From: Pisolithus tinctorius
Taxonomy: Eukaryota > Basidiomycota > Agaricomycetes > Boletales > Pisolithaceae
DNA: 64,000 bases
Assembly (NCBI GenBank): GCA_024663395.1
Contig: JANFAH010000025.1
Span: forward strand, 682,001-746,000
Direction: 5' to 3'
The translations under genes were made by a program, and so were the position numbers. Each line of letters starts with the position of its first letter. Positions within the stretch are counted from its first letter, which is position 1. Below, one piece after another: positions 34,016-52,135 of the stretch. The notes beneath the pieces are model-generated. The model made no database searches. It was not told the origin of the DNA and was given only the letters and a program-made list of their open reading frames with translations.

Positions 34016-34267
34016 AGGAGGGCTACAACAAAAGCACGATCTACCGGAAGAATGATCTCCTTGTTTCAGCGCTTTTAGTTCCATGCAGTGGAGTGCCAAT
34101 TTATTTGACCGCACGAGCATGACTCGATTGCAAGGCTGGAAAATCACCATACAACAAGCTGGATTTCAGGAGAGAAGTATACTGGTGACTCATACAACCT
34201 CACTATTCAACACAGTGCAATATAACACCCGACCCTGGATTCTTGAACAGGGAAAGATCTGCGTACG

Positions 34268-34400
34268 GATGAGCGGCCATAATGGTTACCGGTGGGCGCA
34301 CGTCTATGCCTACATTAGTGCATCTTCTATTCACCGTGTCAAGTATTGAATAAGGGTGATCCGAACACGAGGTGTCCCCCTAGAATGCCAGACTTCCTGT
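34268..34400. repeat. Short module, copy 3
   Basis: Contains CACCGTGTCAAGTATTGAATA and ATCCGAACACGAGGTGTCC, matching the copies at 33,187 and 36,015. It is not next to an intact inhibitor gene, so it probably marks a lost unit. Confidence 0.65.
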
Positions 34401-34789
34401 AAATTAGTAGCCCCGCACGGTAATACCAATCAGACTCGGTGTGCCTTCGGTGCACTGCGGACCAGGTGGCAATGGAGCTTTGGCACATGACCCATAACAG
34501 CTCTAGGATCTGTCTACGGAGACGTTCGATACGTCCGGCTGTGTATTCGACCTTGGTAGCTTGATGGGCACTCCGGCGAATCCTGCTGTAGATGTGAGAA
34601 GGATACCTCACCTCACTTGCACCCACCTCAGCCTTTGGACCAAGTACGTCATATGCACTACAAAGTCCAGAGAGAGAATCGGCGGCGACCGTACGAGCAC
34701 CGAGGTCCTTGCGGCTTGTGTTACTTACAAGTTACACCTTGTTCAGTTCGGTTCTCGAGCTTATCTTCGGGATGACTTCCGAGCTCCTC

Positions 34790-35190
34790 GAAGGCGTTTG
34801 CAAGTGTCTCTTGAAAAGGTCGAATTCGGTGAAGGGATCATAGCAGAAGCACACTACTGAAGATACGTTATGAGTGTCGAATTCGTGTTGTGTCGCTAGG
34901 GAAGTCTTTACTTGTGTAACCATTTCTCCATGACTGAGGCTGTACCTCCGCTGACGTTCAAGGCAGGTGTTGAGTTCCCTTTTTGGTAATCGCGCTTGGT
35001 TGGCAATTATTTGGTATTTATCAAAAAGGGAAACCCCCTGTCCCCCTTATTTAGGGTCGAAATTTCGAAGTCCAATGTGCTACACATTGTACTTTTAGTC
35101 TTCAATGACCGCGCCTGAGTGCGAGATTGCCCGAAATTGCACCAGATACGAATTGAAGGAAAGGTCGAAACGATCGCAACACAACACATT
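34790..35190 (-). pseudogene. hsp20 5' end and promoter relic
   Basis: The minus strand reads CYDPFTEFDLFKRHLQTPS where the gene has YYYDPSTEFDRLFDDAL, that is, a shifted and mutated N-terminus. The promoter-like remainder (TGTTGAGTTCCCTTTTTGGT, GGGAAACCCCCTGTCCCC) follows. The HSE is reduced to ACGTTCAAGGCAG. Confidence 0.7.
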
Positions 35191-35284
35191 GGATTTTCTG
35201 ATAGCAGTACACCGACAACTCATACATCTTTGCTATTCAATACGTGCAATACGACACAGCATACTTGGCAATCCTTCCTGAGAA

Positions 35285-35909
35285 TCAGAGCTTGTTGAAC
35301 CTGAACAGGTACTGCGTTGGATAAACGGGGTTCGTCTGTGCATTCCACGGGACGTTCTCAACACGGATCTGAAATGCAACACGCGTAAGCAAGATATATA
35401 GCGGCTCAGGATAACCAACAAATCATACCTGCTCGTACTTTCCCTCCGGGGGCGCAACCCACGCAGACCCCAAGTCCTCAGTTTGGACGCTATGGTAGGA
35501 GATCGTGTCAGGTCTCCAATCGGCACCGGTCAATAGTACTAAGCAGCTTACACGAGCGCGCCATCCTGTCCGGGCCTGAGGATCCATCTCTGGGGAGACA
35601 CGATCCATTCAACAAGACCACCGTTGTAGTTGACGAGAGCGCTGATCTGATAGAGATCTCTCTCTGGTTCCATTAAAGTGACCAAAAACTGTCGATACTC
35701 AACCTTCAGAACGGGTGCTTAGGGAGTCAGGCAGTCACGACTATACTCACAGGCTCAGGCTTGAAGGACTCGGGGAGAGCGTAGACAGGTCTGGGAGGAG
35801 GCGGGATAATTACGTCCCCAAGGTCGGGATGAACGATGAGGGGGAAGGCAAGGGGTCTGCCATCCAAAGTGTAGATGGCGTATTCACCGTTAGGTAGTTT
35901 GATGGACAT
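35285..35909 (-). CDS. Small beta-trefoil-like protein, tentative I66-type inhibitor, copy 2
   Basis: Starts MSIKLPNGEYAIYTLDGRPL at 35909 and has the same four-exon structure as copy 1. It keeps LIVHPDLGDVIIPPPPRPVY, VEYRQFLVTLMEPERDLYQI, YHSVQTEDLGSAWVAPPEGK and YLFRFNKL-stop. It is the most diverged of the three: it has lost one Ser at the start and altered the middle (NYNGGLVEWIVSPQRWILR). Changes concentrate in exposed-looking loops, which would fit diversifying target specificity if it is an inhibitor. Confidence 0.6.
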
Positions 35910-35970
35910 GGTAAGAATGAAGCGTCAGTGGAGTTGTAGACTGATGGAACACATCACTGACTCTAGCTGC

Positions 35971-35980
35971 CCTTTTATCC
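35971..35980 (-). promoter_or_regulatory. Core promoter (TATA-like) of inhibitor gene copy 2
   Basis: GGATAAAAGG on the minus strand, about 62 bp above the ATG and within the same conserved block as in copies 1 and 3. Confidence 0.55.
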
Positions 35981-36014
35981 TTTCAAGCCGCACTGCATGC
36001 TTACCCCCCCTCGG

Positions 36015-36160
36015 CACCAGCGGTTACAATGGTCACCGGCGGGCGTATGTCCATACCTACATTGGGACATCTTCCATTCACCGTGTCAGGAATTGAACAG
36101 GGGTGATTCGAACACGAGGTGTCCTTCTGGAATGCCCGATTCTTGAACAGGACAAAGTCT
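36015..36160. repeat. Short module, copy 4
   Basis: Contains CGTGTCAGGAATTGAACAGG and TTCGAACACGAGGTGTCC, matching the copies at 33,187 and 34,268. It lies directly upstream of inhibitor copy 2. Confidence 0.7.
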
Positions 36161-36348
36161 GCGATCACATGAAGATGAGATGTCGATAATCACCACATCG
36201 CTTTGGTTGACCGGAGAAAGGCGTCGCCAAATATTCGGGTGCTTCTTGAATATGTATTTAGCCGCTCCAAGTATGGGGACCACTGGCAAGTGATCTCAAT
36301 GATTACGCCATCGCAGGATTCAACCGATGAGAAGCCATGAGTGCGGAG

Positions 36349-36366
36349 CCCCCCCCCCCCCCCCCC
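36349..36366. repeat. Homopolymer of 18 C
   Basis: An uninterrupted run of 18 C (G on the minus strand) lies inside an array module. The equivalent site near 33,720 has only AGTCCCCTC, so the run expanded locally. Assemblies are error-prone at such runs, so its exact length is uncertain. Confidence 0.9.
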
Positions 36367-37229
36367 AAGGGAGGAATACTGAACAGCGTCACGCATAACC
36401 TAGTTCAAGGTTTATGATGAATGGTTAGTGTTTCCGCCTTTATTGGCTACAAGAACCACTGCACCACAGCGCGATGAAGTGGAGTCTTGTCAGAAGACAG
36501 CTTGTACGGAAGAACATACATAATTTGATCCTACCCGAAAACCGACGGTAGGTACACCAGGGCCTGGGGCTATGCTTATAAATAGCCCTTGATGGCAGCA
36601 CCGAGACTCACCGTGCCTTCGATGCAAGTACTGATGTATCACTGATTCCGGAATCGTGCGGCAGTCGAGGTACGGCACATGACAGGCAAGTACAACTTTA
36701 GCAGCTGCCCACGGAGAAGTCCCACTCCGTTTTGGACCATGCCAGTTTGATGCCCGCCTTGTCCTCGCCCGTAACTTCGAAAAGACACATCATGTGGTAT
36801 TTGTTGTTTGATCGCGATTATCTTATCGGATTCTGAATCCACAGTCAAATCTACCTGGAGCAATGATCTTTCTTTTCCTCCAAACAAGCGTAGGGGCACT
36901 CCGACGGATTCTCCTGCAAATATGAGAAGGATACCTTGCCTCAGCCTTTTGGATCAAGTGATACCTCATGTGCACTACAAAGTCCAGCGGAAGAATTGAT
37001 GATGGCTGTCTGGGCACTGAGGTTCTTGCGACTTGTGCTACTTACCAGCTACACCTACTTCAGTTCGGTGCTCGTACTTGTCTAGTTTGAGACGATTTCA
37101 GCACTCCGTCTTCGTATTACATGCGGGCGTAGTGTTTCACGATAGACGTGCTGTATGACTGACGAGAGAAGCCGACATTATTTGGACGACAAAGGAAGAG
37201 AGTTCGGATGGCGTGGTGGGTCAGGATAC

Positions 37230-37370
37230 TTTTCGTGTCGCCTCCAGCCTATCCAGCCTCATCACGACATTCCATCTCGTTCAAACCGTCATGCCAAATC
37301 TCGATGAAGATATTCTCAGATTTCAATCCGGGAAACTCGGAGGTTGTATATGACCTCAGAACTTAGGAAG
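37230..37370 (-). pseudogene. hsp20 alpha-crystallin exon relic
   Basis: Matches hsp20 exon 2 (CCTATCCAGC, TCAACGA-like and AATCTCGATGAAGATATTCTC against AATCTCGATGGAGATGTCCTC, then TTTCAATCCGGGAAACTCGG). There are deletions and frame loss. It shows that the hsp20 gene body, not only its promoter, once spread through the array. Confidence 0.7.
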
Positions 37371-37476
37371 GTCGAAACGATCACAATACGGCAAAGTGGA
37401 TTTCTGGTAGCGGTACACCGATATTTCATACAACCTCGCTACTCAACGCAGTCTGCTTGGCAATCCTTCCCGACCA

Positions 37477-38103
37477 TCAGAGTTTGGTGAATTTAAATAA
37501 GAAGCCCGTTGGGTAAGTAGGACCTTTCTCTCCTAGCCATGGAACTTGCACAATGCGGATCTGAAACACAGCGTGCATAAGCCAGATATAAGCAGCTCAC
37601 GATAATCGACAGATTCTACTTACCTGCTCAAACTTGCCCTCTTCGGGGGCAACCCACGCAGACGCCAAATCTTCAGTAAGGACGCTATAGTGAGAGAGTC
37701 GAGTGAGGCCTTCGATCAGCATCGGTCGCTAGTACCAAGTGACTCACAGGTACGCGTCTTGTGCAGGCACGAACTTGACGACCCATCTCTGAGGAGACAC
37801 GACCCATGCAACAAGACGCCCGCCGTCGTCGACGAGATCGCTGATCTGATAGAGATCTTTCTTCGGGTCCATTAGAGTGACCATAAACTGTTGACACGCA
37901 ACCTTCAGAACAGGACCTTAGGAAGTCGGGAGAATACTCACAGGCTCAGGTTGGAACGCTTTAGGAAGGGCGTAAACGGGTTTGGGAGGAGGCGGGATAA
38001 TTATCTCCCCGAGGTCGGGATGAATGATGAACGGGAATGCAAGGGATCTGCCATCGAAGGTGCGGATAGCATATTCACCATCCTTTAGTTTGATTGAGGA
38101 CAT
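37477..38103 (-). CDS. Small beta-trefoil-like protein, tentative I66-type inhibitor, copy 3
   Basis: Starts MSSIKLKDGEYAIRTFDGRS at 38103. Exon 1 is nearly identical to copy 1, which suggests that copies 1 and 3 are closer to each other than to copy 2. Later exons give QFMVTLMDPKKDLYQISDLV, GGRLVAWVVSPQRWVVKFVP, YSVLTEDLASAWVAPEEGKF and FLFKFTKL-stop at 37477. It has the same introns and no signal peptide. It appears intact. Confidence 0.6.
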
Positions 38104-38163
38104 AATGAAAATGAAGTGTCAGTGGAGTTGAAGACTGATGGAATACCAGACCGACATCTGCTG

Positions 38164-38173
38164 CCCTTTTATC
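38164..38173 (-). promoter_or_regulatory. Core promoter (TATA-like) of inhibitor gene copy 3
   Basis: GGATAAAAGG on the minus strand, about 61 bp above the ATG, in the block conserved above all three copies. Confidence 0.55.
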
Positions 38174-38199
38174 CTTTCAAGCCGCACTGCATGGTATCC

Positions 38200-38310
38200 C
38201 CCTACGGTACCAGCGGTCACGGTGGGTGGGCGCACGCCCATGCCTACATCCGGGCATCTTCCATTCACCGTGTTAAGTACTGAATAGAGGTGACCCGAAC
38301 ACAGGGTATA
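38200..38310. repeat. Short module, copy 5
   Basis: Contains TTCACCGTGTTAAGTACTGA and GACCCGAACACAGGG. It lies directly upstream of inhibitor copy 3. Confidence 0.65.
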
Positions 38311-38567
38311 ATCACTACATCGCTTTGGTCGACCGGAGACAACCGTTGATGATGAGCCATCTCGGCGCTCGGCTATGTGTCCAGGAAATGTGGTTCATGA
38401 ATATATGTATGCTTAGCAGTAAGCTTCGAGAATGGGATGCCCTGGCAGGTGACTTCAATGGCCAACGCCTTCGTAGAGTTCAATCGATGACAAGCCATGA
38501 GTACGAAGTCGGGATACTGAATAGTGTTATGCATGTTATAGCTACTCACTATACACTTTATCGACTG

Positions 38568-38712
38568 CCATGACTGATATCGATCAGAGCACCAGATGAA
38601 TCTAGAGCGACACCAGGAACCACCACACGCCCCTCCTTGTCAGACAGCGTGAATGGAACAATGGTACCTGGCTTGATCCAATCCAAAAAAGAGTCGCTAA
38701 GGCCTGGAACTC
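38568..38712 (-). other. Orphan exon, unknown family
   Basis: On the minus strand, after a possible acceptor TGCAG near 38,714, a frame reads VPGLSDSFLDWIKPGTIVPF, then KEGRVVVPGVALDSS and ISHGSR-stop. The clean protein-like wording suggests a real C-terminal exon of an unidentified gene. A decayed counterpart lies near 36,450-36,510 (AAGAACCACTGCAC, CTTGTCAGA). No upstream exons were found. Confidence 0.35.
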
Positions 38713-39108
38713 TGCACGTAAGTAACCTTGCACGGTATCACTTACCGTGCCTTCCACCACATGTTCTACCCAACCCCCTAAGTATGTGTGGTTTCTTGTG
38801 AAAGAAATGGATGGTGGCTGTGCAAATACGGTTCTTGCAACTTGTGTGCCTGGTCGAGTTCGGTTCAGTTCTCGTGCGTGTCTTCTGGGACGGATTCAGC
38901 TTTCCTCGCACGTCCTGTCCTGAGGGCAGTACGGTCACATCAGAAGGCACTTCCAAGTGTCCGGGGCCCGTCGGTAGGTGTTCGGTGTCGCCATCGGCTC
39001 CACTAATTCTAGCCGCGTGAGTTCATCCGTCTTTGCATTCCATGCCCGCGTAGTGTTTCACGATTGCTGTACTGTTGACTAGGGAAGCCAACATTACTTG
39101 CATAAACC

Positions 39109-41872
39109 ATGTCTTCGATTCACCGGCGTAAGTCGAGCAAGGAAGACGACTCGGACGAGGTGGTGAACCTGGATGTTGATGTCACCTCAAACTCCAACAT
39201 TGCAGTGACACCCCCGACTCCATCGAGAAGTCGCGCACGTTCCTCTCCCAAAGCGAACTTGCCCTTGGGTCCGGGAATCCCAGGTCGGTCAAAGCCGCCA
39301 CCTCAACCTCTGGGAGCAGGCATTCCTGCACGCCGTCCTCCAAGCGTGAGCCTAAATTCCCCTCCTACTTCTCCTTTCAGCGTGTCCTTCGCCGCAGCGC
39401 ATACTCGTGCACACTCGCGCACACGGTCTATCTCATCCGGCCCCTTCGTTTCTCCCTTGCCCTCACCACTTCAATCTTCCTTCACGCCCGCCCATGTCCC
39501 TCTCTTCCCATTCCCAACGTCCAATACTGTACCAGAACTCAATGTTATGGATGCCGACACCAATATGCCTGATACACGAGCACTCCCACCAGGACATACT
39601 AGGAGACATTCCCGTCTTCACTCACGCAACCTCTCAATATTCTTCCCGCGTCCTCACGCTACAATCTCCGAGGACGACAGACCCGAAGACGAAGAAGCTC
39701 CCGCACCTCCACCAGAACCGCTCATTATCCCAACTGCTCACTCAGAAAACACCCTCGCGCCAGGTCGCAGTAGGGGTGAACTGGACACCTCATTCTCGTT
39801 CGGGGGCGTACCTAAGTCAGACTCGACCCAAGACAGTACTATGGGTGGATTTAGAATGGCCATGAAGAGTCGCAGAGGACACCACCACCAACATTCCCTA
39901 TCTCACAGCTTCTTTTCATTCCTCGAGCCTGGAACGGGACAAAAACACGTACCTGCTGTTCCGAATAAACTAGAAGATCTGCACACAACTCCAACGCCAA
40001 CGCCCATCTCTCCTTGGACCCCAATATCCAACGCATCCCTCTTTGCACCGTCGTCGAACCTGTCTGCTCCTGAACTTATTCCCCGTTCCCAGTCCAAATC
40101 CCCCGGTGCGACTTCTTCCTTGTCTGATTCGCCTTCCTCTTCAAGTCTACCCGCATCATCCAATAGAGGAGTATCACGTTCCGGAAGGGCAGCAGCAGCA
40201 ACGGCAGTTGTACAGTTCCTGCTTGGAGCATTTCTGTGGGCTCACGGACAGAGTATCGGGTCGTTGGCGTGTACCGGACTTGGATACTGGGTAGTTTTCG
40301 ATGCGGTTGGCGTTGCGGGTCCTCCACTTATCGCATACCATGCAAGTGCTGTCGGAAGTGGTATGTATGGGTGAGTTATTTATTGTACCCGTGGATGGTT
40401 ATGGTTTTAATACCCATCGAAGTCCGGCACGCAGCGAAACAACGTTGTTGTTTGCTCAGTGCGTATATCTCATGTTTGCCGGTGTCTATGTCGCGAAGGA
40501 GGCCGTCGAGCATCTTTTGTTGGCTGCTGGCAGCAATGCGCATGCGCATGGCCACGGCAGTAGTGGCCCAAATAGTGGTACGTGTGTCTCACTCACAAAA
40601 TAAATCATGTTCACAGGAAGCCAGGAGATGGGCACCATCACCACTGGGGTGACGAGAGACCGGAAAACCTTGGGTAGGTGGAATACATTGATATGTACCC
40701 GTTTGCTTTCCTCACAGTTCACGTGCAGCCTTCGATTCCCCGTCTTCCTTGTGCTTCTTGCCTTATTAACACTCGCCGGGACGACCACCGTATTTGGCCA
40801 ACACGACGTTCTCGTTGATAGTACGTACTCACCGTGCCTGGCAAACGTTCGCCCATCAACTCAATCAATATATTGTAGTCACAAATAAACACATACCCTC
40901 GCCCCTCGAGTTCTTCCAGCGCCACCATCACGTTGTCTCTCCTCGGAAGGAATCGACATCTCCCATAAAGCGACTCGTTCGGAACCCATATGCGCTACCT
41001 CCTATCTTGTTTTGCATGGCCATTCTAGTTGCCGAGCTCGTATTAGATGTGTGCGTTAACTTTTCTTCGTCTCAGGATTCTGTTGCTCGTTAAATATCCT
41101 TTATTTCCTTCGTTGTGGGTCTGGAAACTCGAACTAACTTGCTTCGTATCTTGCTTCAGGGCCCATTATGCGCCGTTCGATCTCGGCCTCGCTAGCTTGC
41201 AAGTGGTTGTAATGATCCATGTTGCATATGCGGCTTGTGTAGTTCTCGGTGGTGTATTGTTGCAGACTGCGCCTTCGATGGTTTCGGTGACGTCAGGAGG
41301 GATAAGGGGACCTGGTAAAATGGAGGCATTTTGGAGGGCCGTTAGAGAGGTAAGTGGATTTGGAGAGATATTCTTAGTTGTCATGTGCTAATGGCGATAT
41401 GTCTCACCTGTTTATTACTGTTTTTACACAGATCGAACGTCACGAGCACGTAGTACACCTCCCAGCACCGCACGTATGGCAAGTCATTCCAGCAGGCCAA
41501 CCGCGTTCCGTCGAATGTTCTATTCGTCCACGCCGGCATACGATCACAAACAACCATGCACACCACGATCACGATCGTAGCCACGGTCACAATGGTCATA
41601 ACCAACTTGTTCCTCACCACGATCTCCACAATTGCGATCATGACCCCCAAATTCGCTCAGATGACTCGGACCTGTCTCCTACACTAATCGTAACAATTTC
41701 ACCGGTCGTACGCAAGGATTTACCGGATTCGGAAGTGCTAGCTCTTACACAATGGGCGTCCTCACGTGTCTATGGGGCATTTGGATATATAGGGTCTGGA
41801 TCTTTGGGGACGAATGACCGCAGGAGCGAGATCAGTGGGGTGGAGGTTACTGTGGGCGTGGTGCGGGGGTAA
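39109..41872 (+). CDS. Cation diffusion facilitator (zinc transporter), Zrg17-like
   Basis: Starts MSSIHRRKSSKEDDSDEV at 39109. Exon 1 (39,109-40,370) is a long disordered Ser/Pro/Arg-rich cytosolic region (HSRNLSIFFPRP, GHHHQHSLSHSFFSF) leading into the first helix pair (VVQFLLGAFLWAHG, GLGYWVVFDAVG). Exon 2 (40,435-40,577) has FAQCVYLMFAGVYVAKEAVE and HAHGHG. Exon 3 starts at 40,625 with DGHHHHWGDERPENLG, using the acceptor GCCAG. Further exons hold helices (FPVFLVLLALLTLAG; NPYALPPILFCMAILVAELV; APFDLGLASLQVVVMIHVAY). The C-terminal cytosolic domain (IERHEHVVHLPAPHVW, His-rich DHDRSHGHNGH) ends VRG-stop. This resembles fungal Zrg17, which pairs with another CDF to load zinc into the ER/Golgi. 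Confidence 0.82.
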
Positions 41873-42417
41873 GTGGTGATCTTGTTCAGTTTTTCTGGGG
41901 TTTCTGGGTAAGACTATGTGTTGTTGTGGTGCGAAAGAAAGTTAGGGGTTCGACCGCTACGCTCGTTCTGCTCTGGCAGTTTGTGCTATACCCAGGTCCT
42001 CTACAATGCGGAATGAATCTGTATTATCCCGTGGACAACACAACTCAGTGAGCTTGTGCTAAAGACTTGAATTATATGATCCTGATGGAATGCCGCTGTG
42101 AGTTTTGTTTCATTTCCATACAGAAACCGAGGCAGGAGGGGCTGGATTTCAGTTATGTCATATCTTACGCTCACATGTCCCCACTTGGGCGTTACACCGC
42201 AGCGGTTTCATTCCAAATGAGGAAAAAAATATATCAGTGTGCTCAGCGGTGGACGTCACACCATGCTTATTAGCGGAGAAATGACTTCACGAGACAGTAT
42301 AAAAGTTGGTGGTGGATGGGGGGAGATGAAGCTCGTCAGCGCAAGCGTTTTTGCCTCCCCTGACAGCACCTCAGACCAGCAGAACTTCATATCTCTCTTC
42401 ACCATCCTATCCTCGCA
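41873..42417. other. Intergenic stretch (CDF 3' / SDR 5')
   Basis: No gene was recognised. It contains the presumed 3' UTR of the transporter and the promoter of the SDR gene; ACAGTATAAAAGTTGG near 42,295-42,310 is a good TATA box about 115 bp above the SDR ATG. Confidence 0.5.
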
Positions 42418-43768
<1,351 letters not shown>

Positions 43769-43943
43769 ATGCGTGCAATGGTTAGCGAGAACAACGTCGT
43801 AAAAAGAAAGAAATCGAAAGGATTACAAAAAATAAATCAGCGTATGACTGAAATCGTGTACAGTAGCGGACGGATTTTGAATCAGAATGCATTCGTGTTG
43901 TGCCATGCTTGCAGTAAAGCGGAGTGTGTAAATGGAGGGAAGC

Positions 43944-43950
43944 AAAAAAA
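43944..43950 (-). terminator. RNA polymerase III terminator of the tRNA
   Basis: A T7 run on the minus strand, 3 bp beyond the discriminator base of the tRNA. Confidence 0.8.
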
Positions 43951-43953
43951 TGT

Positions 43954-44033
43954 GGACAAATCCGGAATTGAACCGGACCCCTTCCGCAAGCACGATGCTA
44001 AGCGGATGTGATAACCAACTACACCATTTGCCC
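43954..44033 (-). tRNA. tRNA-Ala (AGC) with a 7-nt intron
   Basis: Read on the minus strand, the acceptor stem GGGCAAA pairs with TTTGTCC and includes the G3-U70 wobble pair that marks alanine tRNAs; the discriminator is A (43,953). The anticodon stem TCCGC/GCGGA encloses a 14-nt stretch, TTAGCATCGTGCTT. A normal 7-nt loop is obtained if TCGTGCT (43,989-43,995) is an intron between positions 37 and 38. The T arm is TCCGG TTCAATT CCGGA. The D arm (GTGTAGTTGGTTATCAC) looks like that of many tRNA-Val genes. Confidence 0.85.
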
Positions 44034-44140
44034 GCGATGATTTTTCTACTCACAGAGGACTCTTGTAGTGAAGAGCAAAGAGTGCCCGCCCAATCGGATT
44101 CTATGATGTGCACTCCCACTCGATCTCCCCAAGTTACAAC

Positions 44141-44651
44141 ATGTCTACGATAACTGTAAAGGTCGAGTTCGGGGGCGGATTAGAGCTGCTATTTGGGAAC
44201 AAACGTGTTCACTCGATATCTCTTCCGTCGTTCGTACCTGCCGATAACACGATCGCACCTTCATCACCCCCAAATTCTGAAACGCCACTACTCGCAGAAT
44301 CCGACGACCCTCCTCTACCTGCCAATGGTCCAATCCCGGACCCAATGAAAGGACTTGGAGAGATGAAAGCGAAACCTCTAGATGTCCAGTACTTGATGCA
44401 CTACCTTCGAAGTCGGCTACTCACAGAGCGGCCGGAACTCTTCATGGATGGCGATACTGTGTAAGTTCGTCCCTGTTTCCTGTTATAACGAGTCTTGCAC
44501 CCGACATAACGGACCCGTGTTTGTGGAATCCAGACGCCCGGGAGTCCTCGTACTTATTAATGACACTGATTGGGAGCTCGAAGGGGAAGGAACGTATGAG
44601 ATATCAGACGGAGATGAAATTGTGTTTATATCTACGCTTCATGGCGGATGA
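44141..44651 (+). CDS. URM1: Ubiquitin-related modifier Urm1
   Basis: Starts [20 protein letters not shown] at 44141. Exon 1 ends at 44,460 (MDGDTV). A 73-nt intron (44,461-44,533) separates it from [19 protein letters not shown] and [18 protein letters not shown] at 44651. The C-terminal Gly-Gly, the LINDTDWEL block and the beta-grasp length are diagnostic. Urm1 is the sulfur carrier for 2-thiolation of tRNA wobble uridine and a protein modifier, activated by Uba4. One oddity is a Pro/Ser-rich insertion ([20 protein letters not shown], near 44,245-44,310) between the first two strands, making the protein about 145 residues against about 100 in yeast. Confidence 0.95.
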
Positions 44652-44967
44652 AGGTTCCAATGGGAGGATCGCCGAGGCCAATGTGAGCCAACCGTCGTCG
44701 TGGCTGACTTGTCTGAATCGGCGATGACGACAGAGGTGGCGACCTGACCGCATCTTTTGGTTCAAGCATCATCTTGTGCACACATATAATCAACACTGCC
44801 GAGCTCGCGACACCAGATTGAAGGATGGCTTCAACGATTCGAGTTTGTCGCTATCAGACAGTCGATCCCAGCGTCGAATATCATTCTGGTAATACCAAGG
44901 TTACATATTTGGATAACCTTCTTCCCGAAAGCTAAATGGGTCAAAGAAAAGTGAGTCTCGGTTACCT
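44652..44967. other. Convergent intergenic stretch
   Basis: Lies between the URM1 and cyclodeaminase 3' ends. Nothing further was recognised. Confidence 0.5.
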
Positions 44968-45713
44968 TCACACATGGAAATCTTCCACAATCGTCCCAAT
45001 TCCTAATTCCTCTGCCTTGGAAACCACATACCTCGCAATAACAACGTCCTGTGCTCCGACGCCTACCGACTTGAACACCGACACGTCTCCAAGCTTCGTG
45101 TCCGCGTCTCACTTCTTCATTGTAATCTCTCTTTCTTCTGCCAACCTCCCAACCTCGATCATGTCTTCGGCTCCGAGACCCGCAGCGATGATTTCTCTGA
45201 CCTCGATTGCACATGAACTAATTGAATCAACGACGATCGTCCCTACTCGTCTTATGAGATCAGAGTCTACTTCAACCATGCTCCGTTCGAAGCTTCCAAT
45301 GAGATTTAGATGTGTTCCAGTTGATACACACAGAGGGAAAAAGCAACTGACCGGACGTTGTTGCTGTGCAAGTTACGTTCGCATGGCCTACGACGCTTTG
45401 GACGTTGGTCTTATCGTCTAACACAAGTCCTTCAAAGACGACAGACGGCGCGATTGACGCAGCATGGAAAACAGATTTTCCAAACGCGTATTCTTTGTAC
45501 GATTGACGATCGTACATCGCTTAATGGTCGGAAATGCACGGATACGAAGATCCACCTGGGCCTCAACCTGTTTCCCAGCGCCAAAGGCAACCAACGAGGT
45601 AGGCGGTTCAGAGAGGAGTAAGCGTGTTACGAGGACAGAACATAGCCTCGTACAATCGCGCGAGGGATACCGACTGACTTGACTTACTCCATATTGAAGA
45701 GACTCTCGGACAT
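44968..45713 (-). pseudogene. Ornithine cyclodeaminase/mu-crystallin family, N-terminus missing
   Basis: The minus strand reads LCSVLVTRLLLSEPP, then TSLVAFGAGKQVEAQVDLRI (Rossmann GxGxQ-type motif), CTIVNRTKN, HLNLIGSFERSMVEVDSDLI, GTIVVDSISSCAIEV, FKSVGVGAQDVVIARYVV and ELGIGTIVEDF, with a stop at 44968. These are the NAD(P)-binding and C-terminal parts of the family (ornithine cyclodeaminase, ketimine reductase). The normal first 100 or so residues are absent. The only upstream ATG (45,713) gives MSESLFNME and then a stop unless spliced, and the ABC transporter's stop codon lies just 8 bp upstream. The gene is therefore 5'-truncated and probably inactive. A short functional Rossmann protein cannot be excluded. 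Confidence 0.75.
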
Positions 45714-45720
45714 GCCGGAA

Positions 45721-52135
<6,415 letters not shown>

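Larger units (their letters stand above)
32290..39080. repeat. Decayed tandem array: inhibitor gene + hsp20 relic + shared modules
   Basis: Three units, each with an intact small gene on the minus strand (starts at 33,088, 35,909 and 38,103), are interleaved with hsp20 fragments and non-coding modules. One module recurs near 33,617, 36,235 and 38,400, reading about CTGGCAGGTGATCTCA and CAACCGATGA. Another recurs near 34,560, 36,885 and, more weakly, 38,800 (ACTACAAAGTCCAG, TGCGACTTGTG). Start-to-start spacing is 2,821 and 2,194 bp, so units have gained and lost pieces since duplication. Confidence 0.8.

Noticed and set aside
33187..38310. Regular repeats considered as a CRISPR-like array
   Set aside because: Spacing is irregular, units are long and diverged, and the genome is eukaryotic; they are modules of a decayed gene array.
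39407..39865. Plus-strand 152-codon frame in the CDF first exon
   Set aside because: It is a shifted frame inside exon 1 of the zinc transporter, which has an uninterrupted frame with family motifs.
43954..44033. Assignment as tRNA-Val
   Set aside because: The D arm is Val-like, but the G3-U70 pair and the AGC at anticodon position favour alanine.
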